Shown: in pieces, positions 1 to 6,001 of the stretch | Layout: each line of letters opens with the position of its first letter | How positions within the stretch are numbered: position 1 is the first letter of the stretch | Source: CAG-877 sp963645945 | Lineage (GTDB): Bacteria; Bacillota_I; Bacilli_A; RF39; UBA660 | NCBI GenBank assembly: GCA_963645945.1 | Contig: CAVIUA010000026.1 | Location: 1 to 15,008 of the forward strand | DNA: 15,008 nucleotides | Direction of reading: 5' to 3' | Position numbers and translations under genes: made by a program | Notes under the pieces: model-generated | The model's database searches: none | What the model saw: the letters and a program-made list of their open reading frames with translations, nothing else | What the model was told of the DNA's origin: nothing

Positions 1-10
1 TCTTACTCAT
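1..10 (-). CDS. Start of an unidentified gene, cut by the window edge
   Basis: On the minus strand an ATG at 10-8 follows an AAGGAGG ribosome binding site (about positions 18-24) at normal spacing, so a gene very probably begins here and runs out of the window. Only Met-Ser-Lys is visible and no function can be given. It lies downstream of the amine dehydrogenase-like gene on the same strand, separated from it by a terminator. Confidence 0.5.
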
Positions 11-38
11 AAAAAATCCTCCTTTTTTATTTATGATA

Positions 39-80
39 ACAAAAAATGTAGACTGTGTCTTTTTTAGACTGTCTACATTT
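39..80 (-). terminator. Intrinsic terminator or leader attenuator, minus strand
   Basis: AAATGTAGAC (44-53) and GTCTACATTT (71-80) form a perfect 10-bp stem. Read on the minus strand, the stem is followed by a run of six T (41-46) and then G. It lies 74 bases after the stop of the 154-1197 gene and about 30 bases before the next minus-strand start. It can serve as the terminator of the first gene or, if a promoter lies in 85-150, as a leader attenuator of the second. I saw no convincing promoter there. Confidence 0.65.
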
Positions 81-153
81 ATTTTATCACTTCATTTTTG
101 TGTTTACTTTTATTTTGCAATTTCATTAATATTTAGAATACCTACCTTTGAAT

Positions 154-1197
154 TTACTTATTTAAATATTTCAATTCACCCATTCTAGATGTAGGTACAA
201 ATCCAGCTTCAGCTTTGATTACATCTGGAATTCTATTAACAATAGCGCCACAAGTAAGTTCAACAGTAGAAGGTCTTGTAATAACTAAATTAGTATTAGG
301 TTCTCCTTCAACTGTCCAGTCATTTCTATCACAATCCTCACTGCCATATACTTTTCCAATACATTCAGTTTCTAAAACAATTCCTTGTTTAGTAGTTGTT
401 GTAACAACAGCACTCATACCAGTCGCAACACCAGCTTTAATATCCATTCCTAAAGTAGTAGAGTGAATATCTTGATCAGAATACATTGGTACACATTTTT
501 GTGTTTGACTAACTACATCTAAATGCAATTTGTCACATAACCAACCATTAACATTCCACATATAACTTGGTGTATATTTACCAGAATTAATGATTTCTTG
601 ACGTTCTTCATCGCTCATTCTATCGACACTAGCAACTTCTTTATCAAACTCTTCTGGAGTAAGTCCTGCACCATGAGCTTTTGCAAGAGCAATACCATAA
701 TCTTCTACATTGTAAGAAGAACTTCCTTTAATTTTAGTAATTCTTTGTGTAGTACCAGCTAAAGTACTAATTAAGTTACCCCAGAAAGCATCTTGATAAC
801 CAGAACCTGTAATAGTACAGTTATTTTCTTTAGCTAACTTATCAATTTCTAATGTTAAATTAGGATTAGAATTCATTGGATAGAAAGCTTCTTCACAAGT
901 AGTAATTGCATTAACTCCATGTTTAGCACATAAAAGTAATGCATCACGACAGTCTGCAAGTAAACTCATAGTAGTTATAATACATGCATCAGCCCTTACT
1001 TCACTAAATAATGCTTCAGCATCTTCTACAGAAGTAATTTTAACACCAACGTTTTCACAACCTATAACTTCACTAATATCCTTTCCAATAACATCAGGAT
1101 TAATGTCAACTGCACCAACAATATCCCAACCATTTTCAAGTACATATCTCATAGTATATTTAGCCATTTTTCCACAGCCATATTGTATAATTTTCAT
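154..1197 (-). CDS. NAD(P)H-dependent amine dehydrogenase-like protein (2,4-diaminopentanoate dehydrogenase / DapB-like family)
   Basis: A 347-residue soluble protein. It starts with a Rossmann dinucleotide-binding element (GCGKM, residues 7-11, in a beta-alpha-beta context), followed by an acidic residue in VGAVDINP that would contact the cofactor ribose. Overall layout and length match the family often annotated as dihydrodipicolinate reductase or 2,4-diaminopentanoate dehydrogenase, the latter an ornithine-fermentation enzyme. The usual glycine-rich segment of the family reads GSGYQDAFWG here, so this is a divergent subfamily and the substrate is uncertain. No other ornithine-degradation gene is visible. 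The start is supported by AGGAGG (1206-1211, minus strand) eight bases upstream. The gene is divergent from the asparagine operon. Confidence 0.6.
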   Translation of the reverse strand: MKIIQYGCGKMAKYTMRYVLENGWDIVGAVDINPDVIGKDISEVIGCENVGVKITSVEDAEALFSEVRADACIITTMSLLADCRDALLLCAKHGVNAITTCEEAFYPMNSNPNLTLEIDKLAKENNCTITGSGYQDAFWGNLISTLAGTTQRITKIKGSSSYNVEDYGIALAKAHGAGLTPEEFDKEVASVDRMSDEERQEIINSGKYTPSYMWNVNGWLCDKLHLDVVSQTQKCVPMYSDQDIHSTTLGMDIKAGVATGMSAVVTTTTKQGIVLETECIGKVYGSEDCDRNDWTVEGEPNTNLVITRPSTVELTCGAIVNRIPDVIKAEAGFVPTSRMGELKYLNK

Positions 1198-1234
1198 TTA
1201 ATCATCCTCCTAATCTTATCTTACCATAAATTGA

Positions 1235-1261
1235 AATATATAATCAAAAAAACTCTTTCAA
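1235..1261 (-). promoter_or_regulatory. Possible promoter of the amine dehydrogenase-like gene
   Basis: On the minus strand TTGAAA (1256-1261) and TATATT (1235-1240) lie upstream of the gene, but with only 15 bases between them; TATTTC (1232-1237) at 18 bases is an alternative. It sits back-to-back with the strong plus-strand promoter at 1273-1301. A weak assignment. Confidence 0.3.
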
Positions 1262-1272
1262 CTAGTCAAATA

Positions 1273-1301
1273 TTGACAAATAAATAATAATATGATACAA
1301 T
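1273..1301 (+). promoter_or_regulatory. Promoter of the asparagine operon
   Basis: TTGACA (1273-1278) is followed after exactly 17 bases by TACAAT (1296-1301), which is preceded by TGA (1293-1295), an extended -10 element. Transcription would start near 1308, immediately ahead of the T-box stem I. This is one of the best promoter matches in the window. Confidence 0.8.
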
Positions 1302-1307
1302 AAGCAT

Positions 1308-1603
1308 GCGTTGAAAAGGAAAAGTAAACAAAAAGTTTATTCGAGTGAGTTAGGTATAGTGTGAACTAATAATAAAATTTTGTTGAAAGAACACCTTGGA
1401 GCAAACTACCGAAAAGAATATCTTAGTAGGCTAGTTCGGAAAGCAACCCGTTATCTTATTGCTAGGTTTGTTAGAACTAAAAAGAGATTACTGTAATAGC
1501 AAACTGTTTATATGTATATATAAATAGTTTTTTTAGTAATAAATTAAGGTGGCACCGCGGATACCCGTATTCGTCCTTATTGTAGGATGATACGGGTATT
1601 TTT
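1308..1603 (+). promoter_or_regulatory. T-box riboswitch, asparagine specificity
   Basis: The conserved T-box sequence AGGTGGCACCGCGG is at 1547-1560. It is followed by a terminator whose stem pairs ATACCCGTAT (1561-1570) with ATACGGGTAT (1590-1599) and ends in a run of T. Stem I shows GAGTGAG near 1345 and the specifier-loop region GAAAGAACACCTTGGAG near 1385-1401. By analogy with glyQS leaders, where the specifier GGC is followed by ACC, the specifier here is AAC (1390-1392), an Asn codon. The antiterminator bulge TGGC (1550-1553) fits a tRNA with discriminator G, as tRNA-Asn has. Uncharged tRNA-Asn would stabilise the antiterminator and turn the operon on. The downstream asnA and asnS genes agree with this specificity. 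Confidence 0.93.
1561..1603 (+). terminator. Regulated terminator of the T-box
   Basis: A 10-bp perfect stem (1561-1570 with 1590-1599), extendable inward through CGTCCT and AGGATG, is followed by TTTTT (1599-1603). Its 5' side abuts the T-box sequence, so antiterminator and terminator exclude each other. Confidence 0.9.
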
Positions 1604-1630
1604 ATATTTAAAAGAAAAGAGGTTTTAAAA

Positions 1631-2434
1631 ATGTTGAAGTATTTTGTTGAAGTACCGCAACTGGTCGAATTAAAAAAACAAATCGGAAGTACAGGAAGTC
1701 CTAAAGATAGAAAATTACAAAGATTGTATGATATTTTAGGAGATGTTACAGTTTCCGAAGAATTCATCACTGGTTATTTAGAATATTTCAGTTATAGTCA
1801 TGCAAAAAGAGGAAGCTTGGCACTTACTGAAGAATCATTAATAGGAATGTATGAAATTAGTAAAGCATATCCACAATTAACTAGTACAAGTATTAAACTA
1901 ATTATGGGAGAATATGTAAAAGACTTATTTGATGAAGTAGAGCCTTTAAGCTACTTTGATGGCATGTCCTTAGAAGAAAAAGACGAATCATTTGAAAGCT
2001 TTTTAGAATTATTAAAACAAACTGGTGAAAAAAGTGATATACCATATAAACAAGAAGCAGATAAACTTGATTTATTAACATTAACATATGGTGAAAGGTT
2101 TGTAGAATATCTAAAAAAAAGAGCAATTAAATATCATAAAACATATGAAGAAATATATTATTCAATACCATCTGCTTCTGTTATAAGAAAAGATGCAGAT
2201 TTGTTTTATGAAGTAGCAAGTAAAGAATTGTTTGGATGTTCTGGTTATCCATATTCATATAAAATGTGTGATTTGATGATCTTACATGGTGATGTTATAG
2301 AATATGAAGGCCATAAATTAATGTATTCTTCCTCTAAAAGAGGAGATTTTGAATCACCAATAACTACAGATGAATTTTTGAAAAGTATAAAAACTAAAAG
2401 ACAAAAAATAAAAATAAAAGTAAAAGAGAAGTGA
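1631..2434 (+). CDS. Unknown protein, first gene of the asparagine operon, contains no asparagine
   Basis: I do not recognise this 267-residue protein. It has no signal peptide and no membrane segment, so it should be cytosolic. It is rich in Lys, Glu, Tyr and Ser, and its tail (about residues 250-267) is strongly basic and may bind nucleic acid. It is the first gene after the Asn T-box, so it is expressed when uncharged tRNA-Asn accumulates. Counting the translation gives no asparagine at all; at a 5 percent background rate this has a chance of about one in a million for 267 residues. AsnA shares this property, so the protein probably has to be made during asparagine starvation. The start follows a GAGG-type site; GGTTTTAAAAATG (1621-1633) is repeated exactly at the asnA start. 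Confidence 0.8.
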   Translation: MLKYFVEVPQLVELKKQIGSTGSPKDRKLQRLYDILGDVTVSEEFITGYLEYFSYSHAKRGSLALTEESLIGMYEISKAYPQLTSTSIKLIMGEYVKDLFDEVEPLSYFDGMSLEEKDESFESFLELLKQTGEKSDIPYKQEADKLDLLTLTYGERFVEYLKKRAIKYHKTYEEIYYSIPSASVIRKDADLFYEVASKELFGCSGYPYSYKMCDLMILHGDVIEYEGHKLMYSSSKRGDFESPITTDEFLKSIKTKRQKIKIKVKEK

Positions 2435-2435
2435 T
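2427..2435 (+). promoter_or_regulatory. Ribosome binding site of the Asn leader peptide
   Basis: AGAAGTGAT matches the extended Shine-Dalgarno GGAGGTGAT at seven of nine positions and lies five to eight bases before the leader ATG at 2440. It overlaps the stop codon of the preceding gene (2432-2434), so translation of the leader may be coupled to it. Confidence 0.5.
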
Positions 2436-2439
2436 TTTT

Positions 2440-2487
2440 ATGTTAGATGACAATAACAATAACAATGTAAAAACAAATTTTGCATAA
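2440..2487 (+). CDS. Asn-rich leader peptide MLDDNNNNNVKTNFA
   Basis: A 15-codon ORF begins five bases after the preceding stop codon. Codons 5-9 are AAT AAC AAT AAC AAT and codon 13 is AAT, giving six Asn of 15. It lies directly between two genes that contain no Asn codon, and just ahead of asnA, whose product makes asparagine. The last codon and the stop overlap the 5' arm of the first of several competing RNA stems. This is the arrangement of a ribosome-attenuation leader peptide, comparable in logic to the trp or his leaders of enteric bacteria but unusual in a Gram-positive operon that already has a T-box. It is not proven to be translated; its position, codon content and stem overlap together make it convincing. 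Confidence 0.65.
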   Translation: MLDDNNNNNVKTNFA

Positions 2488-2577
2488 AGTAGATAATTTT
2501 AATATTTCATTTTGTACCTACTTTATGCGCAAATAAATAAAGTAGATAGTACCTACAATCTATCTTAGTTTATTTAT
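2482..2577 (+). promoter_or_regulatory. Putative attenuator with mutually exclusive RNA stems before asnA
   Basis: Arm 1 GCATAAAGTAG (2482-2492) pairs perfectly with arm 2 CTACTTTATGC (2518-2528). Arm 2 CTACTTTAT (2518-2526) can instead pair with arm 3 ATAAAGTAG (2537-2545), extended by GTAC (2514-2517) with GTAC (2549-2552) across a 3-base bulge. Arm 3 in turn pairs with arm 4: AGATAG (2544-2549) with CTATCT (2560-2565), and the nine bases 2533-2541 with 2569-2577. The 12-mer ATAAAGTAGATA occurs twice (2484-2495, 2537-2548), which creates the competition. No full T-run follows either hairpin, although 2566-2577 is T-rich, so the output could be termination, RNA stability or translation. The asnA ribosome binding site is not sequestered by these stems. 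Confidence 0.6.
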
Positions 2578-2613
2578 AAAAATAATAATAAATTAAGAAA
2601 GAAGGTTTTAAAA

Positions 2614-3582
2614 ATGAAAAAAGAATTAAGTTATTTAGAAACAATAAAAGCAATAAGCGAAGTAAAAAAATATTTTGAAAGACAATTAGAGGCAAGACTA
2701 TCTTTAACAAAAGTTCAAAGTCCATTATTTGTTAAATCTGATTCAGGTTTACAAGATGCTTTAACTGGAGTAGAAAAAGGGGTTAGCTTTACAAAAGGTA
2801 AAGAAAAATTTGAGATAGTCCATTCTCTAGCAAAATGGAAAAGAGATGCTCTTGGAAGATATGAATTTCCAATGCATACAGGGTTATACACTGATATGAA
2901 AGCTATTAGAAAAGATGAAATAGTTGACGACATTCATTCTATGTTCGTAGAACAATGGGATTGGGAAAAAGTAATTAGTAAAGAAGATAGAACAATTGAT
3001 TACTTAAAAGAAACTGTTAGAAGCATTTACAAAGCAATAAGACAAACCTCAATATTTGTTAAAGAAAAATATAGGTTTATTACAGTCGATTTACCAAAAA
3101 CAATATATTTTATTACTAGTCAAGAATTAGAAGATATGTATCCTGATAAAACTCCTAAAGAAAGAGAAGAATTAATTACAAGAGATAAAAAGGCCGTATT
3201 TATAATTGGAATCGGAGATAAGTTAAAATCAGGTATAGAACATGATCTAAGAAGTCCAGACTATGATGACTGGTCCTTAGATGGAGATTTACTCATTTTT
3301 GATAAGGCCATTGATAAAGCAATCGAAATATCTTCTATGGGTATAAGAGTAGATGAAAAATCTCTTATTTCACAACTAGAAAAAGCAGATTGTTTAGATA
3401 GACTTCAATTACCTTACCATCAAAAAATTCAAAAATGTGAATTACCATATACCATTGGTGGAGGTATTGGTCAATCAAGAATATTGCTGCTTTTGTTAGA
3501 AAAAAAACATATTGCTGAAGTACAGGCATCACACTGGGAAGATAAAACATTAAAAGAATTAAAAGAAATGCACATTTTATAA
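2614..3582 (+). CDS. asnA: Aspartate-ammonia ligase (asparagine synthetase A)
   Basis: The enzyme makes asparagine from aspartate, ammonia and ATP in the cytosol. Its fold is that of a class II aminoacyl-tRNA synthetase core, and the length (322) is normal; E. coli AsnA has about 330 residues. Family motifs are in order: QSPLF near 35, SGLQDALTG 44-52, HSLAKWKR 70-77, GLYTDMKAIRKDE 90-102, VEQWDWE 112-118, HDLRSPDYDDW 210-220, SSMGIRV 240-246, and the glycine-rich motif 3 GGGIGQSR 282-289. The translation contains no asparagine; positions that carry Asn in E. coli AsnA (from memory, QDNLSG and LNGDI) read QDALTG and LDGDL. The site GAAGG lies eight bases before the ATG. It is followed by asnS after 11 bases and is controlled by the upstream T-box and probably the Asn leader. 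Confidence 0.96.
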   Translation: MKKELSYLETIKAISEVKKYFERQLEARLSLTKVQSPLFVKSDSGLQDALTGVEKGVSFTKGKEKFEIVHSLAKWKRDALGRYEFPMHTGLYTDMKAIRKDEIVDDIHSMFVEQWDWEKVISKEDRTIDYLKETVRSIYKAIRQTSIFVKEKYRFITVDLPKTIYFITSQELEDMYPDKTPKEREELITRDKKAVFIIGIGDKLKSGIEHDLRSPDYDDWSLDGDLLIFDKAIDKAIEISSMGIRVDEKSLISQLEKADCLDRLQLPYHQKIQKCELPYTIGGGIGQSRILLLLLEKKHIAEVQASHWEDKTLKELKEMHIL

Positions 3583-3593
3583 GGAGAATAATT

Positions 3594-4964
3594 ATGGAAA
3601 TTAAAAAAGTATATGATGATTATAAATCATTAATTGATAAAAAAATAACAGTACAAGGATGGATAAGAAAACATCGTAAACAAAAGGAGATAAGTTTTAT
3701 AGAACTATCAGATGGAACTTGTTTTAAAAAATTACAAATAATATATGATAAATCATTGAAAGATTATGATAGTATTACTAAAATTCATTTTGCTTCAGCC
3801 ATAAAAGTAACAGGTACTTTAAAAGTATCGCCTAAAAAGGATCAAGTAGTAGAACTACATGCTAAAAAAATTGAATTATTAGCTGACTGTTCCAAAGATT
3901 ATCCAATTCAGCCAAAGAGACATAGTAGAGAATTTCTACGTGAAGAAGCTTATCTAAGACCAAGAACAACTTTATTTCAAGCTGTCTTTCGTGTAAGAAG
4001 TGTAGCTTCTATTGCGATACACAAATATTTTCAAGAACATGGCTACATTTATTTACAAGCTCCAATACTAACCGCTAGTGACTGTGAAGGAGCAGGTGAG
4101 ATGTTCCAAGTCACAACCCAAAAATTAGAAGAAATTGCCAAAACAGGAAAAGTTGATTACGGAAAAGAATATTTTCAAAAGAAAGTAGGCCTAACAGTAT
4201 CTGCTCAATTTGAAGCTGAAACATTTGCCCAAGCTTTTACCAAGACATATACTTTTGGCCCAACATTTAGAGCTGATCCTTCCCATACTCCATATCATGT
4301 AGCTGAGTTTTGGCAAATAGAACCAGAAGTAGCTTTCTGTGACTTAGAAGGAATAATGGATATAGCCGAAGAATTAATGAAGTATGTTATAAAATATGTT
4401 CTAAAACACGCTAAAGACGAAATGAAGTATTTAGATGAATTCGTAGAAAAAGGTCTAATAAAAAAACTAACCAAAGTAACTAAAGAATCATTTAAAAGAG
4501 TAACTTATAAAGAATGTATAAAAATTCTACAAGAGTCTAAACAAGATTTTGTATTTAAAGCTGAGTATGGCTCTGATATTGCCAAAGAACATGAGAAATA
4601 TTTAACTAAGTATTTTGACTGTCCATTATTTATAACACACTGGCCAAAAGAAATAAAAGCTTTCTACATGAAACATTTAGAAGATGGTACTGTAGCTGGT
4701 GCTGATTTAGAATTACCTGGAATAGGTGAAGTATTTGGTATGAGTCAAAGAGAAGATGATTATGATATTTTATTAAAAGAAATGAAAGATCGAGAAATGA
4801 AAATAGAAGATTATTCTTGGTATTTAAAATTAAGAAAATATGCTGGAGTAGAAAGTTCTGGATTTGGTATTGGTTTCGAAAGATTACTAATGTATTTAAC
4901 TGGTATAGAAAACATAAAAGATGTAATTGCTTATCCTAGAAGTATATCTAATTGTGAATTTTAA
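3594..4964 (+). CDS. asnS: Asparagine-tRNA ligase
   Basis: This class II synthetase charges tRNA-Asn with asparagine. At 456 residues it is normal in length. The N-terminal OB-fold anticodon-binding domain covers about residues 16-95 (VQGWIRKHRKQ). The catalytic core has the SAQFEAETFAQAF element (203-215), motif 2 from FGPTFRADPS to HVAEFW (221-240), and motif 3 GFGIGFERLL (423-432). The C-terminal VIAYPRS..NCEF ending is typical of AsnRS. Only two Asn occur, N440 and N453, both at family-conserved C-terminal positions. The motif-2 stretch often written ENSNT in AsnRS reads DPSHT here. AAGGAGA (3581-3587) overlaps the asnA stop, so the two genes are one transcription unit. AsnRS together with AsnA indicates direct charging rather than reliance on the Asp-tRNA amidation route. 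Confidence 0.96.
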   Translation: MEIKKVYDDYKSLIDKKITVQGWIRKHRKQKEISFIELSDGTCFKKLQIIYDKSLKDYDSITKIHFASAIKVTGTLKVSPKKDQVVELHAKKIELLADCSKDYPIQPKRHSREFLREEAYLRPRTTLFQAVFRVRSVASIAIHKYFQEHGYIYLQAPILTASDCEGAGEMFQVTTQKLEEIAKTGKVDYGKEYFQKKVGLTVSAQFEAETFAQAFTKTYTFGPTFRADPSHTPYHVAEFWQIEPEVAFCDLEGIMDIAEELMKYVIKYVLKHAKDEMKYLDEFVEKGLIKKLTKVTKESFKRVTYKECIKILQESKQDFVFKAEYGSDIAKEHEKYLTKYFDCPLFITHWPKEIKAFYMKHLEDGTVAGADLELPGIGEVFGMSQREDDYDILLKEMKDREMKIEDYSWYLKLRKYAGVESSGFGIGFERLLMYLTGIENIKDVIAYPRSISNCEF

Positions 4965-4965
4965 C

Positions 4966-4994
4966 TTTAAATAATTATAAATTTTCTTTATAAT
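4966..4994 (+). promoter_or_regulatory. Possible promoter of the MBL-fold gene
   Basis: TATAAT (4989-4994) has a weak -35, TTTAAA (4966-4971), 17 bases upstream, placed right after the asnS stop. No terminator separates asnS from the next gene, so read-through is also possible. The abrupt return to normal Asn content in the next protein favours a separate unit. Confidence 0.45.
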
Positions 4995-5014
4995 GTATTT
5001 AGAGGTGACTAACT

Positions 5015-5893
5015 ATGGAATTAAAACAAGTAGGTGAAAAAACATACTACATCGAAAATAATACTAACATTGGTATTTATTTAGTAGATGATAAACACGT
5101 CTTTTTAATAGATACTGGTAATGATAAAGAAGCCGGTAAAAAAATATTAAAAATAGTAACAGAACAAGGTTGGGAAGTAGTAGGTATAATTTCTACTCAC
5201 TCTAATGCTGACCATGTAGGCGGAAATAAAGTAATTCAAGAACGTACTAATTGTAAAATATATAGTTCTGGTATTGAAAAATGTATTACTGAGTATCCAT
5301 TACTAGAACCATCATTTTTATATGGTGCTTATCCATTTGAAGCAATAAAAAATAAATTCTTAATGGCAAAACCATCTACTGTAATAGATATAGATAATAA
5401 TTTACCAGCAGGATTGGAATACATTACATTAAAAGGACATTTCTTTGATATGATCGGAGTAAAAACATCTGATGACGTTATCTTTTTAGCTGACTCACTA
5501 TTTAGTGAAGAAACAATTACAAAGTATCATGTTTTCTTTATATATGATGTAGCAGAATACTTAAATACTCTAAATATGTTAAAAGACTTATCAGCCAAAG
5601 TATTTATAGCATCACACTGTAATGCCACAAATGACATAAGTAATTTAATAAAATTAAATGAAGAAAAAGTCCACGAAATAGCTGATTACATTTATAGTAT
5701 TTGTAAAAATTCATCTACATTTGAAGATATTTTAAAAAGTGTTTTTGATAACTACAACCTAGTAATGAATGCTACTCAATATGTCTTACTTTCAAGTACT
5801 GTAAAATCATATTTATCATATCTAAATGATTTAGGAAAAATAACTTATGAGTTTATTAATAACAAAATGTACTGGAAACAAATAGGTGAATAG
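5015..5893 (+). CDS. MBL-fold metallo-hydrolase with a variant metal motif
   Basis: A 292-residue cytosolic protein of the metallo-beta-lactamase fold. An N-terminal strand and turn (LIDTG, 31-35) lead into the metal motif THSNADHVGG (61-70), where the second histidine of the usual HxHxDH is Asn64. The remaining ligands are present: H62, D66, H67, H142 in KGHFFD, D160 in FLADS and H201 in IASHCN. The HxNxDH pattern, as I recall, marks a clade of Firmicutes proteins of unclear substrate. The last 90 residues form a helical extension (about 205-270) and a small C-terminal part resembling a winged-helix, typical of MBL proteins with an added C-terminal domain. The start follows AGAGGTGA (5001-5008). 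Substrate unknown. Its Asn content is 23 of 292, in sharp contrast with the three genes upstream. Confidence 0.75.
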   Translation: MELKQVGEKTYYIENNTNIGIYLVDDKHVFLIDTGNDKEAGKKILKIVTEQGWEVVGIISTHSNADHVGGNKVIQERTNCKIYSSGIEKCITEYPLLEPSFLYGAYPFEAIKNKFLMAKPSTVIDIDNNLPAGLEYITLKGHFFDMIGVKTSDDVIFLADSLFSEETITKYHVFFIYDVAEYLNTLNMLKDLSAKVFIASHCNATNDISNLIKLNEEKVHEIADYIYSICKNSSTFEDILKSVFDNYNLVMNATQYVLLSSTVKSYLSYLNDLGKITYEFINNKMYWKQIGE

Positions 5894-5909
5894 TTGTTAC
5901 GAAACATAT

Positions 5910-5941
5910 AAAGAAATAGGTAAAAATACTTATTTCTTTTT
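5910..5941 (+). terminator. Intrinsic terminator after the MBL-fold gene
   Basis: AAAGAAATAGGTA (5910-5922) pairs with TACTTATTTCTTT (5927-5939), 13 bp with one G-T pair, over a four-base loop AAAA. The 3' side ends in a T-run (5937-5941). It lies 17 bases after the stop codon. Confidence 0.8.
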
Positions 5942-5971
5942 CATTTAATATAACGAAATTGTATAGTTACC

Positions 5972-5980
5972 TGTTATAAT
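5972..5980 (+). promoter_or_regulatory. Extended -10 promoter of the VanZ-RDD gene
   Basis: TGTTATAAT (5972-5980) is an extended -10 element. I see no good -35 at the right distance. Transcription would begin near 5987, so the 5' leader is very short and the ribosome binding site follows at once. Confidence 0.6.
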
Positions 5981-6001
5981 ATATTTGAAAGGATGATTAG
6001 T

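Noticed and set aside
2432..2434. TGA read as Trp (Mollicutes-type code)
   Set aside because: Reading through TGA here meets a stop within a few codons and would remove the well-placed leader start; asnA and asnS use TGG for Trp.
2479..2540. A separate promoter for asnA
   Set aside because: Candidates such as TTTGCA or TTGTAC have poor -10 partners; the clean T-box promoter upstream and the leader layout make read-through from 1308 more likely.
2484..2548. The repeated 12-mer ATAAAGTAGATA as a CRISPR unit, iteron or operator pair
   Set aside because: Only two copies exist, with unequal surroundings, and both pair with the same complementary arm; competing RNA stems explain them better.
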